Below are positions 47,053-57,442 of a DNA stretch of 64,000 nucleotides, piece after piece. The stretch's first letter is position 1; each line of letters begins with the position of its first letter. Below the pieces are notes generated by a model. It was not told the origin of the DNA, did no database searches, and saw nothing but the letters and a program-made list of their open reading frames with translations. This DNA is from Myxocyprinus asiaticus (Eukaryota > Chordata > Actinopteri > Cypriniformes > Catostomidae). Both the position numbers and the translations under genes were made by a program. The stretch lies in the NCBI RefSeq assembly GCF_019703515.2, contig NC_059356.1:27395197-27459196 (forward strand), in the 5' to 3' direction.

Positions 47053-47360
47053 AACGTCATGGTTACTTGTGTAACCTCTGTTCCCTGATGGAGGGAATGA
47101 GACGTTGTGTCCCTCCTGCCACAATGCTGAACTACCCGCTGAAATGGCCTTGTCTCGGCTCCTCAGCATAAAACCTGAATGAGTGGTTGCACACCAGCTC
47201 CTTTTATACCCATATGTCCGGGGGAGTGGCATGCAAATACCACTTGCCAATTTTCATTGGTGTCTCGGGCTCCCAAGAGTGACCCCTAGTGTCACTACAT
47301 CGACACAACGTCTTGTTCTCTCCATCAGGGAACGGAGGTTACGCAAGTAACCATGACGTT
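47053..47360. repeat. DIRS terminal inverted-repeat unit
   Basis: Two ~59-bp arms (47053-47111 and 47302-47360) are inverted copies, from AACGTCATGGTTACTTG to GACGTTGTGTC, differing at only a few positions. The 190-bp middle contains a minus-strand TATAAAAGG (47200-47208). The string GACCCCTAGTGTCACTACAT occurs before and inside the unit with a 279-bp period. DIRS elements have inverted terminal repeats plus an internal complementary region, so this is interpreted as that end structure. Confidence 0.7.
47200..47208 (-). promoter_or_regulatory. TATA-box-like motif in the DIRS terminal unit
   Basis: The minus strand reads TATAAAAGG followed by AGCTGGTGTGCAACCACTCA. It is well placed for an initiation site about 30 bp on, at GCAACCACTCAT. 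It reads leftward, away from the right end and antisense to the RT and recombinase genes as placed here. Function is inferred from the motif only. Confidence 0.4.
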
Positions 47361-47681
47361 TTCCTTGGTTGTTGGCAAATAGGATGTTCCAAGCTTCTTG
47401 GAGAATTCGTCACAATTCTTTTATTTATTTAGGCTGTCTCAATGGCTTCTGTCTCTTCGTGTAATCCCAGACTGACCCGATGTTCAGTGGGGGGCTCTGT
47501 GAGGGCCATGCCATCTGTTGCAGGGCTCCCTGTTCTTCTATTCTATTCTACTAACAAAAGTAATGTTTGGGAGTATAAAATGTATATTTCCTATTGACAC
47601 ACTAAAGTAGCAGATATAAATAACCATCTTAAGACAAATTTTTTGGGAAACAGCTTATGTGCCTAAGACTTTTGCACAGTA

Positions 47682-47684
<3 letters not shown>
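47361..47684. mobile_element. Truncated copy of the 51408-51939 MITE
   Basis: From TTCCTTGGTTGTTGGCAAAT to GACTTTTGCACAGTACTG it matches about 51612-51939. The left part is missing and the junction is directly with the DIRS end at 47360. The right terminus CAGTACTG is present. Confidence 0.8.

Positions 47685-47735
<51 letters not shown>
47685..47735. repeat. Microsatellite (TA)n
   Basis: About 50 bases of uninterrupted TA directly after the CAGTACTG terminus. TA is also the target of Tc1-type elements. Confidence 0.95.
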
Positions 47736-47737
<2 letters not shown>

Positions 47738-48891
47738 TATTTAAATGAACAGTTTAAGAACTGTTTTAGAGGGAAAATATTGAGACAGACAGCCTTTCAG
47801 CCTGTGCTCTCTGGAATACTTTATTCTGATTGGTCAGTCTCTGCATTCTGTGGTCAGTTATTTTTGTATAATGACTACTAAACTGTATAATTGATTGCCG
47901 TCCGAGGCAACAGATTTCCTGCATTGCTGTGCTAGTTCTTGTATCAGTCTGCATTCTGTTTCCTCTTACATAATAAAATAATTTAAACTCATATAGACAT
48001 TTCATGTCCATTTATTTATTAATTTGGTAAGTGGCCATGTAATTATTTTGTAATAATGACCGGCTGACTGTACATTATCCCTTATATATTGAATATGAAG
48101 TGCTAAAATAACCAATAAATAATTCAAAACATTCTTTTTCAATTAGCAAATGAAAGTGAGTGTGTTACCAATTGTGTGTAAGTGTTTAGTTTCTGTTCTG
48201 TCCCAGGATCTTCCATTAATGAATGTCATTTTCAAAACACCTTTAGTCATTCTGGCCAGGCTATCAGCCTATGCACACAGTACAAATGTCCACTCAAGTG
48301 AGTCCACAGGGAGCTCGCAATAAGCAGCTCAGTGTGCACTCAGTTGGATTGGGATGCATGGCAGACAGATTAGTGAGGTATTCCCCCAATGTGCTTGTTT
48401 GCCGTTGGCTTGGCCCTCTGTGGCAGGTAGCAGCGTGTAACGGTATGCGTGTGGGTTTGTGTGTATGTTTTGCGTGACATAGTGGCAGATCGCACACTGG
48501 GACCCACCCACTAATAGCCTGCGATCTATCAAAGTCAGAGCACATCTCTCAGCTCTCCCTCTGGAACAGTGCTTTTCTGATACACCATGGAAAAGGGAAT
48601 TAATACAGTAAGAGCCATCATTATCAGTGGATGCTGTATGCCTCGAGGAGGAAAGGAGAAGACAGAATGGGAGAGGGGAAATTGATGGAGACATGGGATG
48701 AAAAAGAAAAGGGTTCTAAATATACAAAGCTGACTGGCAGAGAAAGTCAATGGTGGTGCAGAGAAAAGAAATGGAGAGGGAACACTTCTTATTGCAGAAT
48801 TTATTTACGGATTGGGGACATGCTTGATTTCATCATTTGTTTATTGTGTCATTTTTCATTTATAATCACACTAAATTAAAATGTTAATATA
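47736..48891. other. Apparently single-copy DNA
   Basis: No gene or element end is recognised. The overlapping frames at 48271-48879 lie on both strands and lack motifs. Confidence 0.4.
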
Positions 48892-48932
48892 TACAGTTGA
48901 AGTCAGAAGTTTACATACACCTTAGCCAAATA

Positions 48933-49808
48933 TTTTATTGATTCCAAACTCAAACTAAAACAAACAGCACATGAATACATGGAATCAACTTTTATCAGTA
49001 TATGACCCCCTCCCCCGGTCACCCAACATACATCCCAGTGGTCAGACACTGAACAACAACAGACACACATACAAACAGACAGTCCAAAGGAAATATTCTA
49101 TGACATAAAAAGATGTATAAAATTAACCAACAAAAAAGAAAAAGAAAAAAGTCTCCACATATTAACCAACTTACATATAGTCAATCCAAATTGTCCCTCT
49201 CCACTGATCCTCCCTGGCAACCTTCTAGGAAGGCCAAATAAATGCCCCACTTCCTACAATAAGCACCCAAACTGCCCAGCCGTCCATGTGACATCTTCTC
49301 AAAAGCTGCCACTCTGCCCAACTCGGTGCACCACTCATGAAATGAGGGCACACCAGCCGACTTCCGTCCCCTAAGAATTACCTGTCTGCCGATCATCACA
49401 CTGGTAAGGACCCAGTTTTTTATATGTTTGTTCCTTATGTTAATGCCTGCCCCATCACCCAAAATACAAAGTCTGGGGCAGAATAAAATCTGAGTGCTCA
49501 AGACCTCACAGATAAAATTCTGAACCCTCAACCAAAACTCTTGAATCTTAGAACAGAACCAAAAAACTGGCCTATGTAACTTACTGGAATGCAACCGAGG
49601 GCGTTTACCATTCCAAATAAAGGATTTAGCTATACTATCATATTGTTTAAAATAAAAGAGGGGAACTTCAAAGGGGAAAGACTGTAGTAGATAGTTGAAT
49701 TTTGGAATACAATTCATTTTTATAACATTAACCTTCACAGTCATAGATAAATGTAGTGAAGCCCACCTGTCCACATCACGCGAAAACTTTTTTATTAAAG
49801 GGTCAAAA
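48933..49808 (-). mobile_element. 5'-truncated L1-like LINE inserted in the Tc1 left arm
   Basis: It is flanked by an 11-bp duplication TTAGCCAAATA (48922-48932 and 49809-49819). On the minus strand it contains the C-terminal part of an ORF2 protein, then a 3' untranslated tail ending in AATCAATAAAA at the 48933 side, which supplies an AATAAA signal. 5' truncation and a duplication of this length are expected from target-primed reverse transcription. Confidence 0.88.
49181..49808 (-). pseudogene. L1-type ORF2, C-terminal fragment
   Basis: This part of ORF2 follows the reverse transcriptase. Motifs include RDVDRWASLHLSMTVKVNVIK, IPKFNYLLQSFPF and SFIWNGKRPR, which are typical of the region after the RT in L1/Tx1 ORF2. 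The open frame runs 209 codons from the insertion edge to a stop at 49181. The first residues of the frame at 49822-49809 come from the flanking Tc1 sequence. It has no RT catalytic motif, so it is a non-functional fragment. Confidence 0.82.
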
Positions 49809-50002
49809 TTAGCCAAATACATTTAAACTTTTCACAATTCCTGACATTTAATCATATAAAACATTCCCTGTCTTAGGTCAGTTAGGATCACTACTTTATT
49901 TTAAGAATGTGAAATGTCAGAATAATACTAGAGAGAATTATTTATTTCAGCTTTTATTTAGTTAATCACATTCCCAGTGGGTCTGAAGTTTACATATACT
50001 TT

Positions 50003-51024
<1,022 letters not shown>

Positions 51025-51407
51025 AGCAAAGAGTCACTGAGTTTGAAGATAGGCCTTAAATTACATCCACAAGTACACCACCAATTCAGTACACCACCTA
51101 TCAGAAGCTAATTGTCTAAAGGCTTGACATCATTTTCTGGAATTATCCAAGCTGCTTAAAGGTACAGTTAACTTTGTGTATGTAAACTTCTGACCCACTA
51201 GAATTGTGATATAGTCAATTAAATGTGAAACAATCTGTCTGTAAACAGTTGTTGGAAAAATTACTTGTTTCATGCACAAAGTTGATGTCCTAAACGACTT
51301 GCCAAAACTATAGTTTGCTAATATTAAATCTGTGGAGTGGTTAAAAAATTAGTTTTAATGACTTCAACCTAAGTGTATGTAAATTTCTTACTTCAACTGT
51401 ATATATA

Positions 51408-51939
51408 CAGTACTGTGCAAAAGTTGTAGGCACTTGTGAAAAATGTTGCATAGTGAGGAAGTCTTCAAAAATAATGCCATAAATAGTTTTCATTTATCAA
51501 TTAACATCATGCAAAGTCCAGTAAACATAAAAAAGCTAAATCAATATTTGTTGTGGCCACCTTTGCCTTTAAAACAGCCCCAACTGTCCTAGGTACACCT
51601 GGACACATTTTTTCTTGGTTGTTGGCAGATAGGATGTTCCAAGCTTCTTGGAGAATTCACCACAGTTCTTCTATCTTTTTAGGCTGTCTCAATTGCTTCT
51701 GTCACTTCATGTAATCTCAGACTGACTCGATGTTCAGTGGGGGGCTCTGTGGGGGCAATGCCATCTCTTGCAGAGTGCCCTGTTCTTCTATTCTAATATT
51801 TTCTGTTTGCAAAATAATGTTTGGGAGTCTAAAATTTATTTTTCCTATTGACACACTAAAGCTGAAGATATAAATAACCAACATAAAACAAATGTTTTTG
51901 TGAAACATCTTAAGTGCCTAAAACTTTTGCACAGTACTG
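51408..51939. mobile_element. Tc1-like MITE (CAGTACTGTGCAAAAG ends)
   Basis: The ends CAGTACTGTGCAAAAGTTGT and the complement of ACTTTTGCACAGTACTG are inverted repeats. The left flank is TA (51406-51407); the right flank is TGTA. It is 532 bp and noncoding. It lies 8 bp from the right end of the Tc1 element. A second truncated copy is at 47361-47684. Confidence 0.8.
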
Positions 51940-51950
51940 TGTATATATAT

Positions 51951-52756
51951 GGGTTGGGGAGTAACAAAATACATGTAACGGGATTACGTATTTAAAATAC
52001 AAAATATTGTAACTGTATTCACAATTTAAATAATTGGTAATTAGAATACGGTTACATTCAAACAGTATTTTGATTACTGAAGAGATTACTTTGCATTTTA
52101 TTGTCATTTGTTTCATTTAATATTTAGTCCTTTCAGATGGAAAACATTTATACATATAAATGATGCGATCCAAAGTGCATTTGAACAGTGGTGAAACACT
52201 TTCTTATGATGTGATACATTCATACGAGCAGACAGTGAAGTAAGTTTGAAGTAAGTTTGGAGCAGAAGAAATAGAAATAAACCTTGTGTAAATTATCAGC
52301 TTTACGCTAAGCTAAAATGCTATTTCTAGCCATTTTACATGCACCTGTTATCAGGCACGTCATATTTCTTTTTTTCCTAGTAAAACCTTTGATATTAGGG
52401 CAAAAATCATATTCTTGATAATTTTTTTTTTTTTTTTTTTTATTGTTTTCCTGTAAAAAATATCTAAAAATCCTTAAAACAAGATCAATTAGATTTATCT
52501 TGTTTTAGAAACAACACTGCATAAGATATTTAGGTTTTTCAGAGAATGTATTTTTAACGTGTATTTTGTCTTACTGTACTGGCAGAGTTTTTATAGTCAA
52601 AACAAGTGAAAAAATCTACCAGTGCTGAAGAAGTAATCAAAGTATTTAGAATATGTTACTGACCTTGAGTAATCTAACGAAATACGTTACAAATTACATT
52701 TTACAGCATGTATTCTGTAATCTGTAGTGGAATACATTTCAAAAGTAACCCTCCTG
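51951..52756. mobile_element. hAT-type nonautonomous element, copy 2
   Basis: It is near-identical over most of its length to the reverse complement of 532-1366, from GGGTTGGGGAGTAAC to AAAAGTAACCCTCCTG. The right terminus has lost several bases (CCCTCCTG instead of CCCTCCCAACCCTG). The insertion is in TA-rich microsatellite sequence, so the target duplication cannot be read. It has a long T tract near 52424-52441. Confidence 0.88.
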
Positions 52757-52779
52757 TAAATACATGCACACACAGAGGA

Positions 52780-52912
52780 CCCAAAAAGTATTTGGACCCA
52801 TTTAAAAATGTATGAATATCATATAACAAAAAAATGGCAAAACAAAAGGTTGTTAACATTGTTTGTTATACTAATATATTTTAACATTGGCTATTGTCCA
52901 GATACTTTTTAG
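52780..52912. mobile_element. Small MITE-like inverted repeat
   Basis: CCCAAAAAGTATTTGGACC at the left is matched by TCCAGATACTTTTTAGG at the right in inverted orientation. The element is about 130 bp, AT-rich and noncoding, with no clear target duplication. Confidence 0.45.
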
Positions 52913-52916
52913 GGCT

Positions 52917-52918
<2 letters not shown>

Positions 52919-52972
<54 letters not shown>

Positions 52973-52995
52973 CACACACACACAGTATATATATA
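52919..52995. repeat. Compound microsatellite (GT)n(AT)n(AC)n
   Basis: GT repeats of about 40 bases pass into TATATATA, then ACACACAC and ATATAT. The compound tract is itself partly palindromic. Confidence 0.95.
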
Positions 52996-53908
52996 ATATT
53001 TCATAGTTTTGTATTATAGTAAATCAGTTTCATAGCAATATTACATCCAGATTCTTTTTAAGGAAAGAAAACAAAATATTAGGTCTTTGTATATTTATTA
53101 GGTTCAGTTTTGTGGATAACACTAAATTTATGCAACAATGCTGTTTACTCATCTCACTTGCACAAAAAAACAACAGATTCTGTATTTTCCAAGCTGCATC
53201 AATACAGTATATTTGTGTGCATTGGCGTATTTGTGTGTGTGTGCACTGCAGTATATTGACTACAACCAAAACGATGTGACTTGAATCATGACAAATGGCT
53301 GGGTGTTCTGTCATGCTGTACTTCCTCATAGCTTTCCCAATATTTCAGCAGTGTAGAGAGAACTTGTCAGCAATCACAGTGTGTGAGTGTTATCTCATAT
53401 TTGTGTGCTTCTGTAGACGAGTGCAGTGACTCACCCCTTCATATCTCATTAGCATTCTGGTCAGTAATCACTTAGTGAAGCCGAGGATGATGAGGAGGGG
53501 GATCTATGCAACTTCTTCCATCATTCAAACTGTCTCTCTCACTCATTCTCTCTCCCACAATTCAATTTGTATTGCAAAAGCTGAAACAAATTAGCTGCAG
53601 ACAATAGATTGAAAAGAAAGAAGAACAGTTAAAGCAAACAATGAAAAAAGTAAGAACAATAATATTCGTGAAGAATGATAATGGAATCTCTCTCTCTCTC
53701 TCAGCTTCTCAGCTTCTTTCCATTAATTCACTTTATTTATTTTTTTGACTTTTTAAACAGGGGGATGGGTAAGCAAGAAACAAAGTACGTGATTATTAAC
53801 ACTTTCATATGTAACTGGGTCCCACAGATTAGCGTCATACATATTTGTTTCTGCAACAGCCAGTTACGTTACAAGCTGCCAGATTCAAATCTGCTTTCGT
53901 GTCGACAC
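52996..53908. other. Apparently single-copy DNA
   Basis: No gene is recognised. A (TC)n run lies at about 53687-53702. The 194-codon frame at 53675-54259 runs from here into repeat copy B and is not supported as a gene. Confidence 0.4.
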
Positions 53909-54766
53909 AGGCTGTGCTGGTCAAGCGTCTGTAATTTATATTCACTCAAACTGTTACTCATACGGTCTTTTAAACCACAGAATAAGTTTATTTTATATAC
54001 ATCCAACTCGTCACCAAAGTACCAAAATAAAAAGTTTACAGCTCTTAAACACACAGTCAATACATCAAACGTGATCTTCCTCCGATGCGTGCTGCCATTT
54101 GTTCACATTAGTAGCGGTTGTCATTCATCAAACGAACAGCTACTCAAAGAGTCTTTTCAAGCACATAATATGTTTATTTTATGTAACAAACAGACAAATT
54201 GTCAGCAAAGTGCCATAATAACAGTTCACAGCTTGTATATACACAGCCATCATATCTAAACGTGATCTTCCTATGCACATAGCCACATCTGCTTAGGTGC
54301 AGATGCGGTTTTCATTCACACAAACAGCCTTTTCAGGCATAGGAATAAGTTTGTTTTCTGAAACAGACAGCCAAAATATCACAAAAGCACCACGATAACA
54401 GTTTAAAACTCGTATACTCACAGTGAAAACATGCTGATCGAGCTTGTCACACACACACACACACACAATGTCTGAGATGTCAAACAGTGCATAAGCAAAC
54501 CGGATTGCTGATATTATTTGTTCATGTGTTTTTTACAGTTATAAAAACTAAATAAATAAAACAAAAACAGTACAGCAGACATAACCCTTTTGTTTAATTG
54601 TTTACTATATTATATACAGATACAGTTTTTTTAGGACAAGAAATCAAAAATGAAAAAAATAAAATAAAATAAATACTTGTCTAAAATCTGCCCCCCTCTA
54701 CCGGCTTTGCAGTGTCACGTGCAAAAAAAAACTCACTCCAGGGCGCACTGCAGAGGAATTTAGACT
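53909..54766. repeat. ~0.9-kb interspersed repeat, copy B
   Basis: It aligns with 31229-32136 from AGGCTGTGCTGGTCAAGCG onward in the same orientation, with small indels. The three ~190-bp internal units are present, the third shortened. The right part (CCCCCCTCTACCGGC, CAGTGTCACGTGCAAAAA, CACTGCAGAGGAATTTAGAC) is conserved. Flanking sequences differ, so it is a dispersed element and not a segmental duplication. Confidence 0.8.
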
Positions 54767-54952
54767 CTACTCATGAATAGGTTGATGACAGGTTATGTAG
54801 AGCAGGGGTGTAAAACTTGGACTAAAAGACACCTTATGCAGGCACAGTTATTTTATTTTGTAAAATTTTGATTTTAAACCGGATGGAGAGTGCCTAAAGA
54901 AAAATACACTGCATAGATAATCGTAATTACTGGTCAACTCTGACATCATACC

Positions 54953-56216
54953 CAGCGCTGGCCCTGCCTATTAAGTGACATTTGTGGCTGCACAGGGCCC
55001 CCACGGCCACCAGGGGCCCCCCTACCAAATAATTATTTGCAATAAGTGTAAATAGCACTGTGCACACAGCTCAGCTATATGCACTGCAATAGTCAGATAG
55101 AACCTGTCAAAACTATTAAAAATATTACGCACACTTTGAAGAAAAGATATGGAGAGTTAAGTATGTGAATTTGACCTTCTTAGCCTAAGATCTGATGTAG
55201 TGACCATAGTTAGACAGCTGATTGGTTGCATAGGTGATCCAAGTTCAAGTCCACCTTTTGCCAATTTCACTATTCTCCCCTTATCAATCCATGTAAGCAA
55301 AGACAGACAGTGGCTGTGCACGCCACTGGAAAGTCATTTATTTTAAATAAAAATTAACACAAAAGGTGTAAATAAAGCGTCTAAGGGGAGTTTGATATCA
55401 CTGAAAGAAAATGCAGTGTTCTCGTCATGATCGAGGGGCTCACTAAAGGTTGGGAAGTGAGTGCAGAGAAGGGGGTGGACGGGTGCACGCATACCTTTCC
55501 CGGTCTGGAACACATAGTTGGCAGATTTTTCCAGTGGCTCGGTATCTCACAGGCCGGTGGAAAGCAAGGGTCGTGGCGGCGACTCGGTTACCAGTTTGCT
55601 GGACCTGAAGAGACCGCTCTCTCTAAAGTCGCGCTCAGCATTTAAAGACGGCATTGAAGAGGTACCATTACGTGACACATTAGGTGCGTTTCTTCCCATT
55701 GCCAGCGATGTAGTTAAGTTCTGTCACAATACTTATACTACATACACTGATGTTGTTAGATGATATACTGTTTTATTATACACCAGGGTGCAAATAGCAT
55801 ATTCCACTATTTACAATAAGTGTAAATATCATCAACTGTAGCCTACCACAACTTAATTTGGTAATTTAATTAGGTCTTATTCATTTGCACAGAATTTCAT
55901 TAAATATATTTATTAATTTGTGCATGTGATGTATTTGTTTGTTTAAAAAATGATGTTCTTTCTTTTTTGTACTTCTGAAGTAGTTATATGCTGATAAACT
56001 ACAGCTGATAGTTTTGCATTTTTAAGCTTTATGCTTTTGACTAAATAGACTTGTTTATTTGCACAATTTAAACTTGCTTAGTTATTGATGTGGGTGTTTT
56101 TTATTGTACACACCCTAAACTAAACTTGCTTAGTTTGATTGATGCCTACTTGTAGGTAGGAGGGCCCCATTTTAAAAAATTTGCTTAGGGCCCCCAAAAT
56201 GCAAGGGCCTGCCCTG
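54953..56216. mobile_element. hAT-type element with perfect 8-bp duplication
   Basis: It begins CAGCGCTGGCCCTGCC and ends GGGCCTGCCCTG. It is flanked by the perfect duplication ATCATACC (54945-54952 and 56217-56224). The interior has a B-box-like GATCCAAGTTCAAGTCC (about 55237-55253) and a more GC-rich part (55420-55690) with frames of 72 and 81 codons that show no motif I recognise. GGGCCCC-rich tracts lie near both ends. It is 1264 bp and presumed nonautonomous. Confidence 0.88.
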
Positions 56217-56224
56217 ATCATACC

Positions 56225-56840
56225 CATATTAATGCATCATATCTAATAATCATTCAGTGAAGACCTGAAAACAACTGAGAAATTCACATTTACCTCTATT
56301 TTTCCATCTGTCCATGTTGTCATTATTATTGTGGTTGAGTTCAAATGAACTGGGTTTTCTTGTGACAGTGTAAAAAAAACAAGCCCAGTGTCGCTAATAA
56401 TAATCAGACTTGGCAGTTATGCCTGTCAGATGCTAAATCACGTCATGCACTGCTGTAGCCAAACAGCAGATTGGCCGCAACTGTAATCAATCACGCAATC
56501 GGCCGTTAGGACACCTGCATGAACTCGAGGTGAACCGACTTCATACATCCACTTAAAATCATTGTTGGACCAGTTGACAAAATTATTATTATTTTTTTTT
56601 TAAATAGCCAAGGATGTGTAGTTAGTTCTGAGAAAAGGTCTAGCACCATTTGTAAACAGATACTTTTGTTTAGTATTTTGCTATCTAATGCAAATAAATA
56701 CAAACAGTTTTTAGTGAGTGCCTCCGTATAAGCACAAAGTTGCACATAAGGTTTTGTCACTTTTATTGTATTTGATTCATTGCTTTGAGTATTTTGCAGT
56801 AGAATAAATGATCACACGTTATATTACTTGGCCTTAACTT
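56225..56840. other. Unassigned DNA
   Basis: No gene or element end is recognised. Confidence 0.4.
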
Positions 56841-56848
56841 CTAGGTAC

Positions 56849-57214
56849 TAGGGTTGCACGGTATACTGTGCTAACTAAATATCGTGATACCAAAAAATTT
56901 TTAAACAGTACGATATCATCATGTTGTTAATTTCGGTACCATATTAAAGTATGCTGCCATTAGCTAAATGTAATGTGATGTGAGTTTTGAGATAAAATCA
57001 AAGACCATTTGAAAATAATAATATAAAAGCCTCTATATGGCCAAGTGTGATCTTTAAACAGCAGAAGGATGTCAATAATTTTCTGTGTAATTTCATCAAA
57101 AATCTGAGTTTTTTTATTTTTTATTTGTTGCCTAAGTATCGAGTTAGTATCGATACTGAGGTACCAGGGCTGGTATTGTACAGAAACCAAAATTTTGGTA
57201 TCGGAGCAACCCTA
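56849..57214. mobile_element. hAT-type MITE (TAGGGTTGCACGG ends)
   Basis: The 366-bp element has ends TAGGGTTGCACGGTATAC and GGTATCGGAGCAACCCTA. The 8-bp flanks CTAGGTAC (56841-56848) and CTATGTAC (57215-57222) match at 7 of 8. The pattern is similar to, but distinct from, the TAGGGTTGTCCCG family at 35216. Confidence 0.85.
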
Positions 57215-57299
57215 CTATGTACTAACATTAAATATATACAAGACTATGTATTTATTGTGTAACTACACATTGTTCTGCAAAATCCCTCATTTGCTGCTA

Positions 57300-57405
57300 C
57301 TGAGGTTGAGGTGTGGGTAGGTTTAGGAGTAAGGGTAGGGTTAGGGCTAAAAATAGGAACAGGGTTTAGAGTTAGGTTTTGGGGTAAGGGTCGGGTTAGG
57401 GGTAA
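57300..57405. repeat. Degenerate TTAGGG-like tract
   Basis: GGTTTAGG, GGGTTAGGG, GGGTTTAG and GGGTTAGGGG units dominate about 100 bp. They are flanked by TGTAACTACACATTG and GTGCAACTACAAATA, which may be the ends of a small repeat. It is not a telomere. Confidence 0.6.
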
Positions 57406-57442
57406 ATGAACAGTGCAACTACAAATATAATATAATATAAAG

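Larger units (their letters stand above)
43531..47360 (+). mobile_element. DIRS-type tyrosine-recombinase retrotransposon, 5'-truncated
   Basis: The element contains, in order, a reverse transcriptase, an RNase H and a tyrosine recombinase. It then has a noncoding 3' region ending in an inverted-repeat unit. This is the layout of DIRS elements, which integrate by recombinase rather than DDE integrase. The gag region and left terminal repeat are missing; recognisable sequence starts at about 43531 (CGATTCAGTTCGCCAGGCG). The right end, at 47360, abuts a truncated Tc1-like MITE. Its GC content is visibly higher than its surroundings. Confidence 0.9.

Noticed and set aside
52910..52995. Promoter with multiple TATA motifs
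   Set aside because: The TATATA strings are part of a compound microsatellite.
53675..54259. 194-codon open frame
   Set aside because: It spans the boundary between single-copy DNA and repeat copy B, lacks motifs, and the frame is not kept in copy A at 31229.
55427..55763. Captured host exon in the hAT element
   Set aside because: The two overlapping frames have no recognisable domain or splice context. Kept only as a finding to test, not as a gene.
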